Assembly: GCF_023283895.1 (NCBI RefSeq)
Contig: NZ_JAKILB010000008.1
Coordinates: forward strand, 124,001-188,000
From: Shewanella pneumatophori
GTDB lineage: Bacteria; Pseudomonadota; Gammaproteobacteria; Enterobacterales; Shewanellaceae
Direction: 5' to 3'
DNA length: 64,000 nt
Numbering within the stretch: position 1 is the stretch's first letter; each line of letters begins with the position of its first letter. Below, piece by piece: positions 53,775-62,862 of this stretch. The notes under the pieces were generated by a model. The model was not told the DNA's origin. It made no database searches and saw only the letters and a program-made list of their open reading frames with translations. A program made the translations under genes and the position numbers.

Positions 53775-54887
53775 ATGATAGCGATAAGAGTTCTAACTCA
53801 TCAAAAGTGGTTAATGGGTTTGGTTGCCGTTTCTTTTCTATCAGCTTGCCAAGACCCGGTGGTAGAGAATAAACCTCAGCCTAGCTACCAGTCGGTAAGC
53901 ACTGACTCACTAGAATTGACTGATGAATATCAATTTAGTCAAACATTCTCAGGCACTATCCGCTCAGGTAATACCACCGCAATTGGTTTTGAACTGTCCG
54001 GAAAAATAAAAGAGCTTGCGGTAGATAGTGGTGACAATGTTAAACAAGGACAACTACTTGCCAAGCTCGACACCCGCTTACTGCTAGCGGAAAAAAATGA
54101 ATTAAATGCAAGTTTGTCGCAAAATAAAGCCGACTTAGACTTAGCTAAAGCCACATTAGATAGAAGCTTAGGTTTACAGCAGCAAGGCTATGTCTCTGAG
54201 CAGCAATTAGATGAACAAAAAGGTCAGCTCAACAGCTTATTGGCCGCCAAAACTCGCCTTAATGCCTCCTTACTCGCTAACCAATTAAAAATCGACAAAT
54301 CGAGTTTACTCGCACCATTTGATGGCGTGATCAGTAAACGAACTCATAACCTCGGTGAAGTGGTCAACCTCGGTAGCCCGGTTTACACCATCATTGAGCA
54401 TAATAATATTCAAGCTTACATAGGCGTCCCCGTTACTATCGCTAACAAGTTAACCACGGGCCAAAGCGTAGATATCACCGTTAGAGATCAACAATTTCAA
54501 GGTAAAATTGCCGGTATTGGTGCAGAGCTTCACCCCGTCACTCGCACAGTGGATCTGCGCGTAACCTTACCGACCTCGGCCCAGGTCATAAATGGCGAGC
54601 TTAGCTATTTAAACTATCAGCAAACGATTGCTAGCCAAGGCTATTGGGTGCCGCTTAGTGCACTTACCGATGGTGTGCGAGGCTTGTGGAATATCTATAC
54701 CTTAGGCCAAGCCGATGGCGATCTATTTAGCATTGAGCGCCGAGATGTTGAAATCATTTATACCGCGCAAGATAAAGCCTATATCAATGGAGCAATAAGC
54801 CCTAACGAGCAATACGTTTCTCAAGGGCTACATAAACTCGTTGCGGGTCAGCTCGTTACCCAACAAGCACAGCTAGCGACGAGGTAA
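53775..54887 (+). CDS. RND efflux periplasmic adaptor lipoprotein
   Basis: The 370-residue product is a membrane-fusion protein linking an RND pump to an outer-membrane channel. It has a lipobox (FLSAC) near residue 25, a biotinyl-lipoyl half motif (FELSGKIKELAVDSGDNVKQGQLLAKLDT), a coiled-coil hairpin (about 105-160), and the second half motif (LLAPFDGVISKRTHNLGEVVNLGSPVYTI), followed by beta-barrel and membrane-proximal domains. The ATG at 53775 is used; the frame opens nine bases earlier at TTG. It ends four bases before the pump gene. No outer-membrane factor gene is adjacent. Confidence 0.93.
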   Translation: MIAIRVLTHQKWLMGLVAVSFLSACQDPVVENKPQPSYQSVSTDSLELTDEYQFSQTFSGTIRSGNTTAIGFELSGKIKELAVDSGDNVKQGQLLAKLDTRLLLAEKNELNASLSQNKADLDLAKATLDRSLGLQQQGYVSEQQLDEQKGQLNSLLAAKTRLNASLLANQLKIDKSSLLAPFDGVISKRTHNLGEVVNLGSPVYTIIEHNNIQAYIGVPVTIANKLTTGQSVDITVRDQQFQGKIAGIGAELHPVTRTVDLRVTLPTSAQVINGELSYLNYQQTIASQGYWVPLSALTDGVRGLWNIYTLGQADGDLFSIERRDVEIIYTAQDKAYINGAISPNEQYVSQGLHKLVAGQLVTQQAQLATR

Positions 54888-54890
54888 AGT

Positions 54891-57800
54891 ATGGTTAAGT
54901 CATTGGTTGAGAATGGCCGCTTAATTAGCTTGGTCATTGCGTTACTGATTGTTGCAGGGTTGGGGGCAATTTCTAGCTTGCCGCGAATGGAAGATCCTGA
55001 AATCACCAACCGTTTCGCATCTGTTATTACCCACTATCCCGGTGCCTCAGCTGAGCGAATTGAAGCACTCGTTACTGAAGAGCTTGAGAGCGAATTAAGG
55101 CGACTTGAGGAACTCAAGTTAGTGCAATCAACCTCACGTCCCGGGATCTCGGTTATTCAACTTGAGCTCAAAGATGACGTATTAGAAACGGCCCCTGTCT
55201 GGTCTAGAGCTCGTGACTTAATAGCCGACGCTAAGGGTAAACTGCCCACATCAGCGCAAAACTCAACTTTAGATGATCAGCTCGGTTACGCCAACACCGC
55301 TATTTTAGGCATAGCATGGCGAGGTGGCGGTGAAGTGCGCACAGATATGCTTAACCGTTACGCTAAAGAGCTACAAAGTCGATTACGACTATTAGGTGGC
55401 ACTGATTTTGTTAACCTTTACGGCCAACCTAATGAAGAGATCTTAGTCCAGCTAGATGGCCACAAAGTCAATCAATTGGGTTTATCTCCAGCCGCTATTG
55501 CACAAATTCTACAAGATGCCGACACCAAAGTGTCTGCAGGTGAAATCAATAACCAACACTTTAAAGCTCTAGTTGAAGTCTCTGGTGAACTAGATTCTAT
55601 CGCTCGCGTCGCCCAAGTGCCGTTAAAAGTCACCAACGATGGTCAAATTATTCGCTTAGCCGATATTGCGAGTATTAGCCGTCAGCCCAAAGAGCCCGCC
55701 AGCAGTATTGCGTTAATTGAACAGCAACAAGGGGTAATGGTCGCGGCAAGAATGCTAAGCAATACCCGCGTCGACTTATGGCTTGAACAAGTAAGAGCGG
55801 TAGTTAATGACTTACAAAGCAGTATTCCAGCCAATATTGAAATTGAATGGCTATTCGACCAAGAAGGTTACACCACAGAAAGGCTAAGCGATTTAATTGG
55901 CAGCCTGCTCCTCGGTTTTATCATTATCCTTGTGGTGTTGATGCTGACTTTAGGCCTGAGAAACGCCGTAATCGTGTCACTATCTTTGCCTCTTACCGCC
56001 CTCTTTACCTTAGCTTGCATGAAGTTTATTGGCCTACCGATTCATCAAATGTCGGTAACTGGCCTTGTGGTTGCCCTTGGTATTATGGTCGATAACGCCA
56101 TTGTGATTGTCGATGCGATCTCTCAGCGCCGCCAACAAGGTATGGATAGACTCAATGCGGTTAAACAGACTTTACAGCACTTATGGTTGCCACTCGCAGG
56201 GTCTACAATTACCACCATGCTGGCATTTGCGCCAATTGTGCTGATGCCCGGCGCAGCAGGTGAGTTTGTTGGCGGCATTGCAATCTCAGTGATTTTTGCT
56301 CTGCTTGGTTCATTTATTATCTCTCACACTATTATTGCCGGTCTTGCCGGCCGCTTTGGTGTTGATGGCAAAGGCACCCATTGGTATCACCATGGCATAA
56401 ACCTTCCGTTTATGAGCCTAGCGTTTCGCCAAATGTTAACCTTAGCGCTATCACGGCCGTTACTTGCGGCTATCATCATTGGTGTGCTGCCAGTTATGGG
56501 CTTTGTTGCCGCAGGAAAAATGACCGAGCAATTCTTCCCGCCATCAGATAGGGATATGTTTCAAATAGAGGTGTATTTAGCACCGCAAGCAAGCATTAGC
56601 CAAACTCGCAGCCAAATAGAAAAGATAGATCTCGACCTAAGACAAACTCAAGGCGTACAACGCATTGATTGGGTTGTGGGCGGTAATGCGCCCTCTTTCT
56701 ATTACAACTTATTGCAGCGCCAACAAGGTGCAAGTAATTACGCGCAAGCTATGGTCAAGACCCAAGACTTTGCTACTGCTAATCGCTTAATTCCGGCGTT
56801 ACAAAAGTCATTAGATAAAGCCTACCCACAAGCGCAAATTATTGTGCGTAAGCTTGAGCAAGGCCCACCTTTTAATGCGCCTGTTGAAGTAAGAATTTTT
56901 GGGCCGAATCTTGATCAATTGCAAACGCTGGGTGAGCAAGTGCGCAAAGTGTTGTCAGACACTGCAGATGTCATCCACACCCGCGCCACATTAAGCGCCG
57001 GCGCGCCAAAAGTGTGGCTACAGATCAATGAAGATGCCAGCTTAATGAGCGGCCTATCGTTAACCGATATTGCCAAACAAGTTGAAATGGCGACAACGGG
57101 GATCAATGGCGGCAGCATATTAGAACAAACCGAGTCGTTGCCAGTAAGAGTGCGCTTAACCGACAGTATGCGTGAGCAGCAAACTAAGTTGTCGTCTATT
57201 ACCTTAGTCTCTGAAAGTGGTAACGGCATTCCTCTATCTGCAATATCAACCAGCAATATTGAAGTCAGTCGCGGAGCGATCCCAAGACGAGATGGTCAGC
57301 GGGTGAATACCGTTGAAGCTTATTTAACCTCAGGAGTATTGCCACAAACCGTGGTCGATAATGCCACTGCAGCGCTGGAGAGCATTGCACTGCCGAGTGG
57401 TTACCGTATCGAGCTAGGTGGTGAAAGTGCCAAGCGTAATGAAGCGGTAGGCAACTTAATGTCGAATCTAGTGCTAGTCGTCACTTTACTGCTCGCTACC
57501 GTAGTCTTGTCTTTTAACTCTTTTAGACTCACTGGCATCATTTTATTCAGCGCCATGCAATCAGCAGGTTTAGGTTTACTGGCGGTTTATACATTCGATT
57601 ATCCCTTTGGCTTTACGGTAATTATTGGCTTGCTTGGCCTAATGGGACTTGCGATTAATGCAGCGATTGTGATTATTGCCGAACTTGAACAGCAAGCCGA
57701 TACTCGAGCGGGGAATACCGGGTTAATTGTTGATTTAGTAACAAGTTGTGGGCGGCATATTGGCTCAACAACTATTACCACTATCGGTGGTTTCTTGCCA

Positions 57801-57983
57801 TTAATTATTGCTGGCGGCGGGTTTTGGCCACCTTTTGCCATTGCGATTGCTGGCGGCACACTGTTAACTACCTTACTGTCATTAGTCTGGGTGCCGACTA
57901 TGTATCACTTGATCATGGGGCCTAGAACAAAGGCTAACTCAGTTTTGAGTGAGCCACTAATAATCGGTAAAGCTGATCTTTAA
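54891..57983 (+). CDS. RND efflux pump permease (AcrB/MMPL-type)
   Basis: The 1030-residue product is the usual RND pump length, with a 1+5+1+5 helix pattern and two large periplasmic loops. The N-terminus has the ISSLPRMEDPEI segment typical of the family. In transmembrane segment 4 the motif is VDNAIVIVDA (Asp401, Asn402), where AcrB has two Asp; in segment 10 it reads GLAINAAIVII without the Lys of AcrB. It exports unknown hydrophobic compounds with proton drive. Its last 50 bases overlap a convergent small gene. Confidence 0.93.
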   Translation: MVKSLVENGRLISLVIALLIVAGLGAISSLPRMEDPEITNRFASVITHYPGASAERIEALVTEELESELRRLEELKLVQSTSRPGISVIQLELKDDVLETAPVWSRARDLIADAKGKLPTSAQNSTLDDQLGYANTAILGIAWRGGGEVRTDMLNRYAKELQSRLRLLGGTDFVNLYGQPNEEILVQLDGHKVNQLGLSPAAIAQILQDADTKVSAGEINNQHFKALVEVSGELDSIARVAQVPLKVTNDGQIIRLADIASISRQPKEPASSIALIEQQQGVMVAARMLSNTRVDLWLEQVRAVVNDLQSSIPANIEIEWLFDQEGYTTERLSDLIGSLLLGFIIILVVLMLTLGLRNAVIVSLSLPLTALFTLACMKFIGLPIHQMSVTGLVVALGIMVDNAIVIVDAISQRRQQGMDRLNAVKQTLQHLWLPLAGSTITTMLAFAPIVLMPGAAGEFVGGIAISVIFALLGSFIISHTIIAGLAGRFGVDGKGTHWYHHGINLPFMSLAFRQMLTLALSRPLLAAIIIGVLPVMGFVAAGKMTEQFFPPSDRDMFQIEVYLAPQASISQTRSQIEKIDLDLRQTQGVQRIDWVVGGNAPSFYYNLLQRQQGASNYAQAMVKTQDFATANRLIPALQKSLDKAYPQAQIIVRKLEQGPPFNAPVEVRIFGPNLDQLQTLGEQVRKVLSDTADVIHTRATLSAGAPKVWLQINEDASLMSGLSLTDIAKQVEMATTGINGGSILEQTESLPVRVRLTDSMREQQTKLSSITLVSESGNGIPLSAISTSNIEVSRGAIPRRDGQRVNTVEAYLTSGVLPQTVVDNATAALESIALPSGYRIELGGESAKRNEAVGNLMSNLVLVVTLLLATVVLSFNSFRLTGIILFSAMQSAGLGLLAVYTFDYPFGFTVIIGLLGLMGLAINAAIVIIAELEQQADTRAGNTGLIVDLVTSCGRHIGSTTITTIGGFLPLIIAGGGFWPPFAIAIAGGTLLTTLLSLVWVPTMYHLIMGPRTKANSVLSEPLIIGKADL

Positions 57984-58185
57984 GATTAGCTCGCTCAGCT
58001 TTAAGTTGATTAAAGTAAGCATCACTACTTGGGACTTGATTTTGTTCGAGGCCACGAATTTGATGATCGAGTTTATGATAACGCTTTGCTAGCAAGCAAA
58101 ATGTCTTATTAGTGGATTTAAGCTCGATAATGGCAGATAGATACTCCGGAAACTCATGGGTCAATAAGTGATTTTCGCCCAACAT
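57934..58185 (-). CDS. YdcH/DUF465 family small protein
   Basis: The 83-residue helical protein carries the family pattern MLGENHLLTHEFPEYLSAIIELK, followed by AKRYHKLDHQIRGLEQNQVPSSDAYFNQLKAERANLKDQLYRLL. It is cytoplasmic and charged. AGGAGAAGG precedes the start. Its 3' end overlaps the 3' end of the RND pump gene by 50 bases on the opposite strand. Members are widespread and their role is poorly known. Confidence 0.88.
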   Translation of the reverse strand: MLGENHLLTHEFPEYLSAIIELKSTNKTFCLLAKRYHKLDHQIRGLEQNQVPSSDAYFNQLKAERANLKDQLYRLLVAHSKLS

Positions 58186-58263
58186 ATGCCTTCTCCTTTT
58201 TGCTTTAGGCCATTATCACCATTCTACCTTATCTCGACTAAAATTATGTCATCAATCACAGTT

Positions 58264-58290
58264 TAAAAGTTAAGCAATATACGGCGGTAA
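58264..58290 (+). promoter_or_regulatory. Possible sigma-28 promoter for chemoreceptor
   Basis: TAAA-N15-GGCGGTAA matches the -35 fully and six of eight -10 bases, about 100 bases before the chemoreceptor ATG. Chemoreceptor genes are common FliA targets, but the match is imperfect. Confidence 0.5.
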
Positions 58291-58388
58291 GGATTTCTTT
58301 AGAAAGCGAACACTTATAGACCTACATCAATTCTTTTATTCTGTAAATCAATTAGATTGGACTCACCGCAAAAAGAATTGAACTCGAT

Positions 58389-60392
58389 ATGAACTATAAA
58401 AATTGGCCGATTGCAAAGCAAATTGGCATGCTTGCCCTCCTCCTTACCGTACTCATTTTTGGCTTCCTAGGTTGTGTCTCTTATTTAACAGCATCAGATG
58501 TGCTGCGTGATAAAGGCATTAGCGCTATGCAGGCGCAAACTAGCGCTACTGCAGATTTAATTGAGTTACAGTACGAAAGCTTAGTCTCACTTGCAGAGCG
58601 CAACGCAGATGTATTTCGCTCTATGTATCCTGGTAATTTCTACAAGCCAGATAAAACAGTCAAAGTCATGGGGAAAACAACTCCAGCCCTAAGACATGAA
58701 CGTGAACAAATCAACGCCTCTAAAAGTAAAGTAGACAGATATTCAAAACTGACTGGCGGTAACGCAACCGTATTCGTGCGCGATGGCGATGAATTCATCC
58801 GCATTTCAACATCATTAAAAAATGCCGATGGTAAACGCGCATTAGGCTCTTATCTAGATAAAGACCACCCCGCTTATAATGTCATGCTGCAAGGCAAAGA
58901 TTTTGAAGGCTATGCCCAGCTTTTCGGCAAAGATTACATGACGATTTACCGCCCAATCAAAAACAGCAACGGTGAAGTCATTGGTATTTTATACACTGGT
59001 TTTGATATTAGTGGCTCCTTGGTGCAACTCAGAAAATCGATCAATAAGCTACAGCTAGAAGAATCAGGTTCTTATCTATTAGTCCGCCAATTAGACTCAT
59101 CAATTGTTGCCCATCATCAACACGCCGTTGGCAGTAAACTCAGTGCAGACAACCTCGATGGACTAACAATTGAGCAAGCAATGACTCATCAAGGCTCTTG
59201 GGAATACACCAACAATCAGGGCGTAAAAGCCTATGCTTACACTATTGAGATCCCAGGTTGGAACTGGTCTTTAATTGGTCAAGTTGATGCTAAAGAGCTA
59301 AATGAAGAAAGTATCTCGTTATTGAAAATCAATATGGCAGTGTCGGTAATTGGTATGATTGTAATTACTATATTACTTTCGCAAGTGTTGGTAAGGGCAT
59401 TAAAACCACTTGGCACACTACAAACACAATTAGAAAAGTTAGGTGCAGGTGATCTTTCGCAGCATTTTGCAGCCACCAGCACAAACAGCAAAAATGAAGT
59501 AGACCTAATAACTAACAGCACATCAAAAATGGCTACCAACCTGCGCGATCTTATATTAGCGCTACAGCAATCGGTTACAGCACTGCAAGCTCACTCGAAT
59601 CAAACACAAGAAACCGCGCGTTTAAATGGTGAAGAAGCACAATCGTTAATGGCACAAACAGATCAAATTGCTACAGCGATAGAAGAGATGTCAGCCTCAG
59701 TGCGCGACGTGGCTAACCACGCCAATGAAGGTGCAAGCATGAGCCTGCGTGTAGATAATGCGGCTAAAGGCGGCCAAGCCAACTTAAGTAGCCTAGTTAG
59801 CGGCCTGCAAGATTTAAGCACTCAGTTGTCTGAAAGCCACAGCAGCGTTGAAGTGGTCAATCAAAATAGCCAAGCTATTAGTCAAGTTACTGAAGTGATT
59901 AATAGCATTGCCGAGCAAACAAATCTGTTAGCGCTTAATGCTGCCATTGAGGCCGCAAGAGCAGGTGAACAAGGTCGCGGTTTTGCTGTTGTAGCTGATG
60001 AAGTTCGCACCCTAGCCCAGCGCACTCAAACCTCTATTGCGGAGATCTCAGACACTATTACCCAGCTGCAATCTCAAGTTAAACTTACCGCCGGACAGAT
60101 GAATCACAGCAATGAACTTGGCGACGCGTCAGCAGCCCAAGGCAATGAGGCTATTTCACAGTTAATGGAGATTAATAACAGCATTGCCGAGCTCGCCACC
60201 ACGGCAAGTAGTATTGCTAGCGCCACCGAGCAACAAAGCGCTGTGGCTGAAGAGATCACCCGTAACCTGCATCAGATAACTGAACTTGCAAGAGATGGCG
60301 AGCAGCGCGCAGGTGAAAGCGTCGACTCAGCTGAGAGCTTAGCAACTATTGCAAAAGAGATTAACACTAAGATCAGTGTGTTTAAGGCATAA
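58389..60392 (+). CDS. Methyl-accepting chemotaxis protein with periplasmic Cache domain
   Basis: This 667-residue chemoreceptor has a membrane helix at about residues 11-33, a periplasmic Cache_3/Cache_2-type sensor (about 45-300) with [18 protein letters not shown] and [26 protein letters not shown], and a second helix at about 313-335. A HAMP domain follows, then the signalling domain whose tip reads [37 protein letters not shown]. It has no C-terminal CheR-tether pentapeptide (ends SVFKA). The ligand cannot be read from sequence, though Cache_3 members often bind organic acids. Confidence 0.95.
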   Translation: MNYKNWPIAKQIGMLALLLTVLIFGFLGCVSYLTASDVLRDKGISAMQAQTSATADLIELQYESLVSLAERNADVFRSMYPGNFYKPDKTVKVMGKTTPALRHEREQINASKSKVDRYSKLTGGNATVFVRDGDEFIRISTSLKNADGKRALGSYLDKDHPAYNVMLQGKDFEGYAQLFGKDYMTIYRPIKNSNGEVIGILYTGFDISGSLVQLRKSINKLQLEESGSYLLVRQLDSSIVAHHQHAVGSKLSADNLDGLTIEQAMTHQGSWEYTNNQGVKAYAYTIEIPGWNWSLIGQVDAKELNEESISLLKINMAVSVIGMIVITILLSQVLVRALKPLGTLQTQLEKLGAGDLSQHFAATSTNSKNEVDLITNSTSKMATNLRDLILALQQSVTALQAHSNQTQETARLNGEEAQSLMAQTDQIATAIEEMSASVRDVANHANEGASMSLRVDNAAKGGQANLSSLVSGLQDLSTQLSESHSSVEVVNQNSQAISQVTEVINSIAEQTNLLALNAAIEAARAGEQGRGFAVVADEVRTLAQRTQTSIAEISDTITQLQSQVKLTAGQMNHSNELGDASAAQGNEAISQLMEINNSIAELATTASSIASATEQQSAVAEEITRNLHQITELARDGEQRAGESVDSAESLATIAKEINTKISVFKA

Positions 60393-60450
60393 TATTAAAT
60401 AACTGCATGTGCAAAGCTGCTGGCTAAAATAAAAGGCTGAAGGCAAGGGC

Positions 60451-60477
60451 AAAGCAACAGTTCGCTGTTGCTTTTTT
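60451..60477 (+). terminator. Rho-independent terminator after chemoreceptor
   Basis: GCAACAG-TTCG-CTGTTGC with a stable UUCG tetraloop is followed by TTTTTT, and A residues precede the stem. It lies about 60 bases after the stop. Confidence 0.95.
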
Positions 60478-60557
60478 ATTGTTGATTTTGAGCAGATTTG
60501 TCATTACCGTCCTGCCCTATTCCATTATTCGCTTTTTAAGTTCAAAGAGAGAAAAGT

Positions 60558-61130
60558 ATGTTTGCTAAACTATTAATAGTGTCGTTTATGCTATTTATGG
60601 CTGGTTGTGCCACCCCACAAAATAACACGGTTGAAGGTAAGAAATTATTAATTATCGCAGGTGAAGGCTTAAACACCACCTATGAAAATAGCCCAGCCGC
60701 TAACAGCTTTCTATTTGAGGTTGGTAAAACGTTTGCCACAGATCTGGGCCTACAACTTGAAGAACTTGGCTTTGACTCTTTCCTGTTTGTCAGCAAAGAC
60801 TCAGCAACCTATAAACAAGAATATCAGCGCGCTGTTAATCGTTTAATGGCTGATGAAACCATTGATGGCGTTGCAGAAATAAAAGTGCTGCACACTAAAA
60901 ATGAAAGCACTAATGAAATTGCACTTTACGCTAGCTACTTTACAACTGATTTGATGGTTAAAGGCTGCGATCTACGCACCTCTAAGAACTGTTACAAAGT
61001 CAAAGAGCTAGATAAAATTGGTGATAAAACTTACCAAATTGTCGACCAAAAAACAGAGCAATTTAATACCACGCCAGTATCTGAAATGGTCATGGATACT
61101 GCGCTATTTATCTATCGCGCCGAGCTGTAA
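60558..61130 (+). CDS. Putative outer-membrane lipoprotein, unknown function
   Basis: The 190-residue product has a lipoprotein signal with lipobox MAGC (Cys17), followed by Ala, which favours outer-membrane sorting. The mature part is about 174 residues with alternating strands and helices and two Cys in CDLRTSKNC that may form a disulfide. No domain was recognised. It lies alone between the chemoreceptor terminator and a convergent transporter gene. AGAGAG precedes its ATG. Confidence 0.7.
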   Translation: MFAKLLIVSFMLFMAGCATPQNNTVEGKKLLIIAGEGLNTTYENSPAANSFLFEVGKTFATDLGLQLEELGFDSFLFVSKDSATYKQEYQRAVNRLMADETIDGVAEIKVLHTKNESTNEIALYASYFTTDLMVKGCDLRTSKNCYKVKELDKIGDKTYQIVDQKTEQFNTTPVSEMVMDTALFIYRAEL

Positions 61131-61146
61131 CAGCAAATAGTTAAAG

Positions 61147-61175
61147 CTAACCGTTACCAATGAAGTAGCGGTTAG
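61147..61175. terminator. Hairpin between convergent lipoprotein and symporter genes
   Basis: Arms CTAACCG-t-TAC and GTA-g-CGGTTAG pair around CAATGAA. It lies between the two stop codons and can act on both transcripts. T-runs are short. Confidence 0.6.
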
Positions 61176-61204
61176 TTTAACTGGTGACTAACGCAGCTAT
61201 CTAA

Positions 61205-62458
61205 TTAACTACGCTGCCACTTATCGATAACCAATGCAGCAATAATATCTCCCTCAACATTTACTGCAGTGCGGAAGGTATCGAGCGGCCTTTCGATAAT
61301 CAATAAGATCGCAATAGCCTCAAGCGGAATACCTGCTGCAAGTAGTACTAGCTGCATCCCAGACATTGAGCCAGATGGCATCCCCGGCGCACCGATTGAA
61401 GATACCATTGCCATCACGAAAATCATGATTAAGCCGGTTGTCGTTAAGTCCACACCAAATAGCTGCGCCAAGAAAATAGCCGCCACACCTTCAAATAACG
61501 CAGTACCGTCCATATTCATCACAGAACCAAGTGGCAATACCACACTACTGGTTGCAGGTGTAACACCTAGCTCTTCTGCGCTTTTCATCGATAACGGCAA
61601 GGTTGCAGCACTTGAAGAGGTCGCAAAAGCCATAGCGAGTGGTGCGCTAATCCCCTTAAACAAGGTGCGTATTTTTATACCTGTAAGTATTTTTGCCAAG
61701 CTCGGTAGTACTACCAAACCATGCAGCATGGTTAAACCAAACACTAATAGGGCAAACATCGCCAACTGACTAAATAGAGTTTCACTACCGCCAATCGAAA
61801 ACTCGAGAATAATCGCGAAAATAGCCAACGGCGACAGACGAATAATGCCGCCAACTAAGGTGTTAATGCCTTTATTCATGCCGCGAATAACTTCAAATAA
61901 CACATGCTCTTGTGGCAAGGCGATAAGCAAAGAAATACCTATCATGAATGAGAACACCACCACTGCTAGCAAGTTACCATTGGCTATTGCGGCCACAGGG
62001 TTTACCAGTGCCATCTGTAGCATTTTGGTCGCTATCGCGCCGCCACTTGCGGCTTCTGCTTCAATCAAGTTGGTGCCAGCTGCCAAAGGAACTGCTTGAG
62101 TCAGGGGCTGCCATGCAGGCATTAACAAAGACGCACCTAAACCAAGGCTTACCGCAATCGTAGTGGTGAACACATAAAAGCCCAGTGTGCGTCTACCGAG
62201 TGTTTTCAATTTGGTAATAGCGCCAATATTACTTATGCCCTCAACCAAAGAGAGCATCACCATAATGCCGACAACCATTTTCAGTAAACCGATATAAACC
62301 GTTTTACCTAGCATCAAGAATTGATACCAGCTTTGCTGACTTATGTTATTTACTTCACTCGGAGCACTAAACTCAGTGATCCCAGTTGCCAACAACCAAG
62401 CAGCGAACGCAGCCAATACCAACTGCAGCGGCAAAGAACCACGAATTTTATTCCACAT
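61205..62458 (-). CDS. Dicarboxylate/amino acid:cation symporter (DAACS/SDF family)
   Basis: The 417-residue product is a sodium/proton-coupled carrier of the glutamate/aspartate/dicarboxylate family. It has about eight membrane helices, the serine-rich re-entrant loop ATSSSAATLPLS, the LGSVMNMDGTALFEGVAAIF segment, and the second loop SIGAPGMPSGSMSG with DTFRTAVNVEGDIIAA near the end. The ATG at 62458 has GGGA seven bases before it, so it is preferred over upstream codons that would add 15 residues. Its substrate is not determinable by eye. Confidence 0.92.
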   Translation of the reverse strand: MWNKIRGSLPLQLVLAAFAAWLLATGITEFSAPSEVNNISQQSWYQFLMLGKTVYIGLLKMVVGIMVMLSLVEGISNIGAITKLKTLGRRTLGFYVFTTTIAVSLGLGASLLMPAWQPLTQAVPLAAGTNLIEAEAASGGAIATKMLQMALVNPVAAIANGNLLAVVVFSFMIGISLLIALPQEHVLFEVIRGMNKGINTLVGGIIRLSPLAIFAIILEFSIGGSETLFSQLAMFALLVFGLTMLHGLVVLPSLAKILTGIKIRTLFKGISAPLAMAFATSSSAATLPLSMKSAEELGVTPATSSVVLPLGSVMNMDGTALFEGVAAIFLAQLFGVDLTTTGLIMIFVMAMVSSIGAPGMPSGSMSGMQLVLLAAGIPLEAIAILLIIERPLDTFRTAVNVEGDIIAALVIDKWQRS

Positions 62459-62677
62459 AATCATGTCCCAAACAATCAGCAAAGCGGCTAAATAAGCTAG
62501 CACTCAGCTATAAATAGGTTAAGCAGTAATAACGGCTAGTAGCAGTTAGTAAAAACTGTGACTCACCAGCTTAAATTGATAAAGCCTCGAATTATAGCCG
62601 TAATTTGAGAGATGATAATTAGCGCTTGCTGCAATTAACTATTACCAGTAGGTAATAATTGTGAAAAGTCTATAAAC

Positions 62678-62702
62678 AAAAAGCCCCGCTATTGCGGGGC
62701 TT
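62678..62702 (-). terminator. Rho-independent terminator after cydX
   Basis: Arms AAGCCCCGC and GCGGGGCTT flank TATT; the minus strand continues TTTGTTTATAG. It ends the cyd transcript 28 bases after cydX. Confidence 0.93.
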
Positions 62703-62730
62703 TACTTAACCATTTAACGATTGCGGAAGA

Positions 62731-62847
62731 TTAATCTTCGCTCTCAGCATCACGGTCCATGTTCTCAGTATTTTCAAGCCAAAGCGCGTTGATAATACCA
62801 AATGAACAGGCTAACAATACGCCTAAAATCCAAGCAAAATACCACAT
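62731..62847 (-). CDS. cydX: Cytochrome bd oxidase small subunit CydX
   Basis: CydX is a tiny membrane subunit that stabilises the haems of cytochrome bd oxidase. The 38-residue protein begins MWYFAWILGVLLACSFGIIN, with one membrane helix and the conserved WYFAWILG opening and NALWLE stretch; the tail is acidic. AGGAG lies before the ATG. It follows cydB by 15 bases. It is too short to be caught by ordinary length cut-offs. Confidence 0.95.
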   Translation of the reverse strand: MWYFAWILGVLLACSFGIINALWLENTENMDRDAESED

Positions 62848-62862
62848 AATCTAGGCTCCTTA

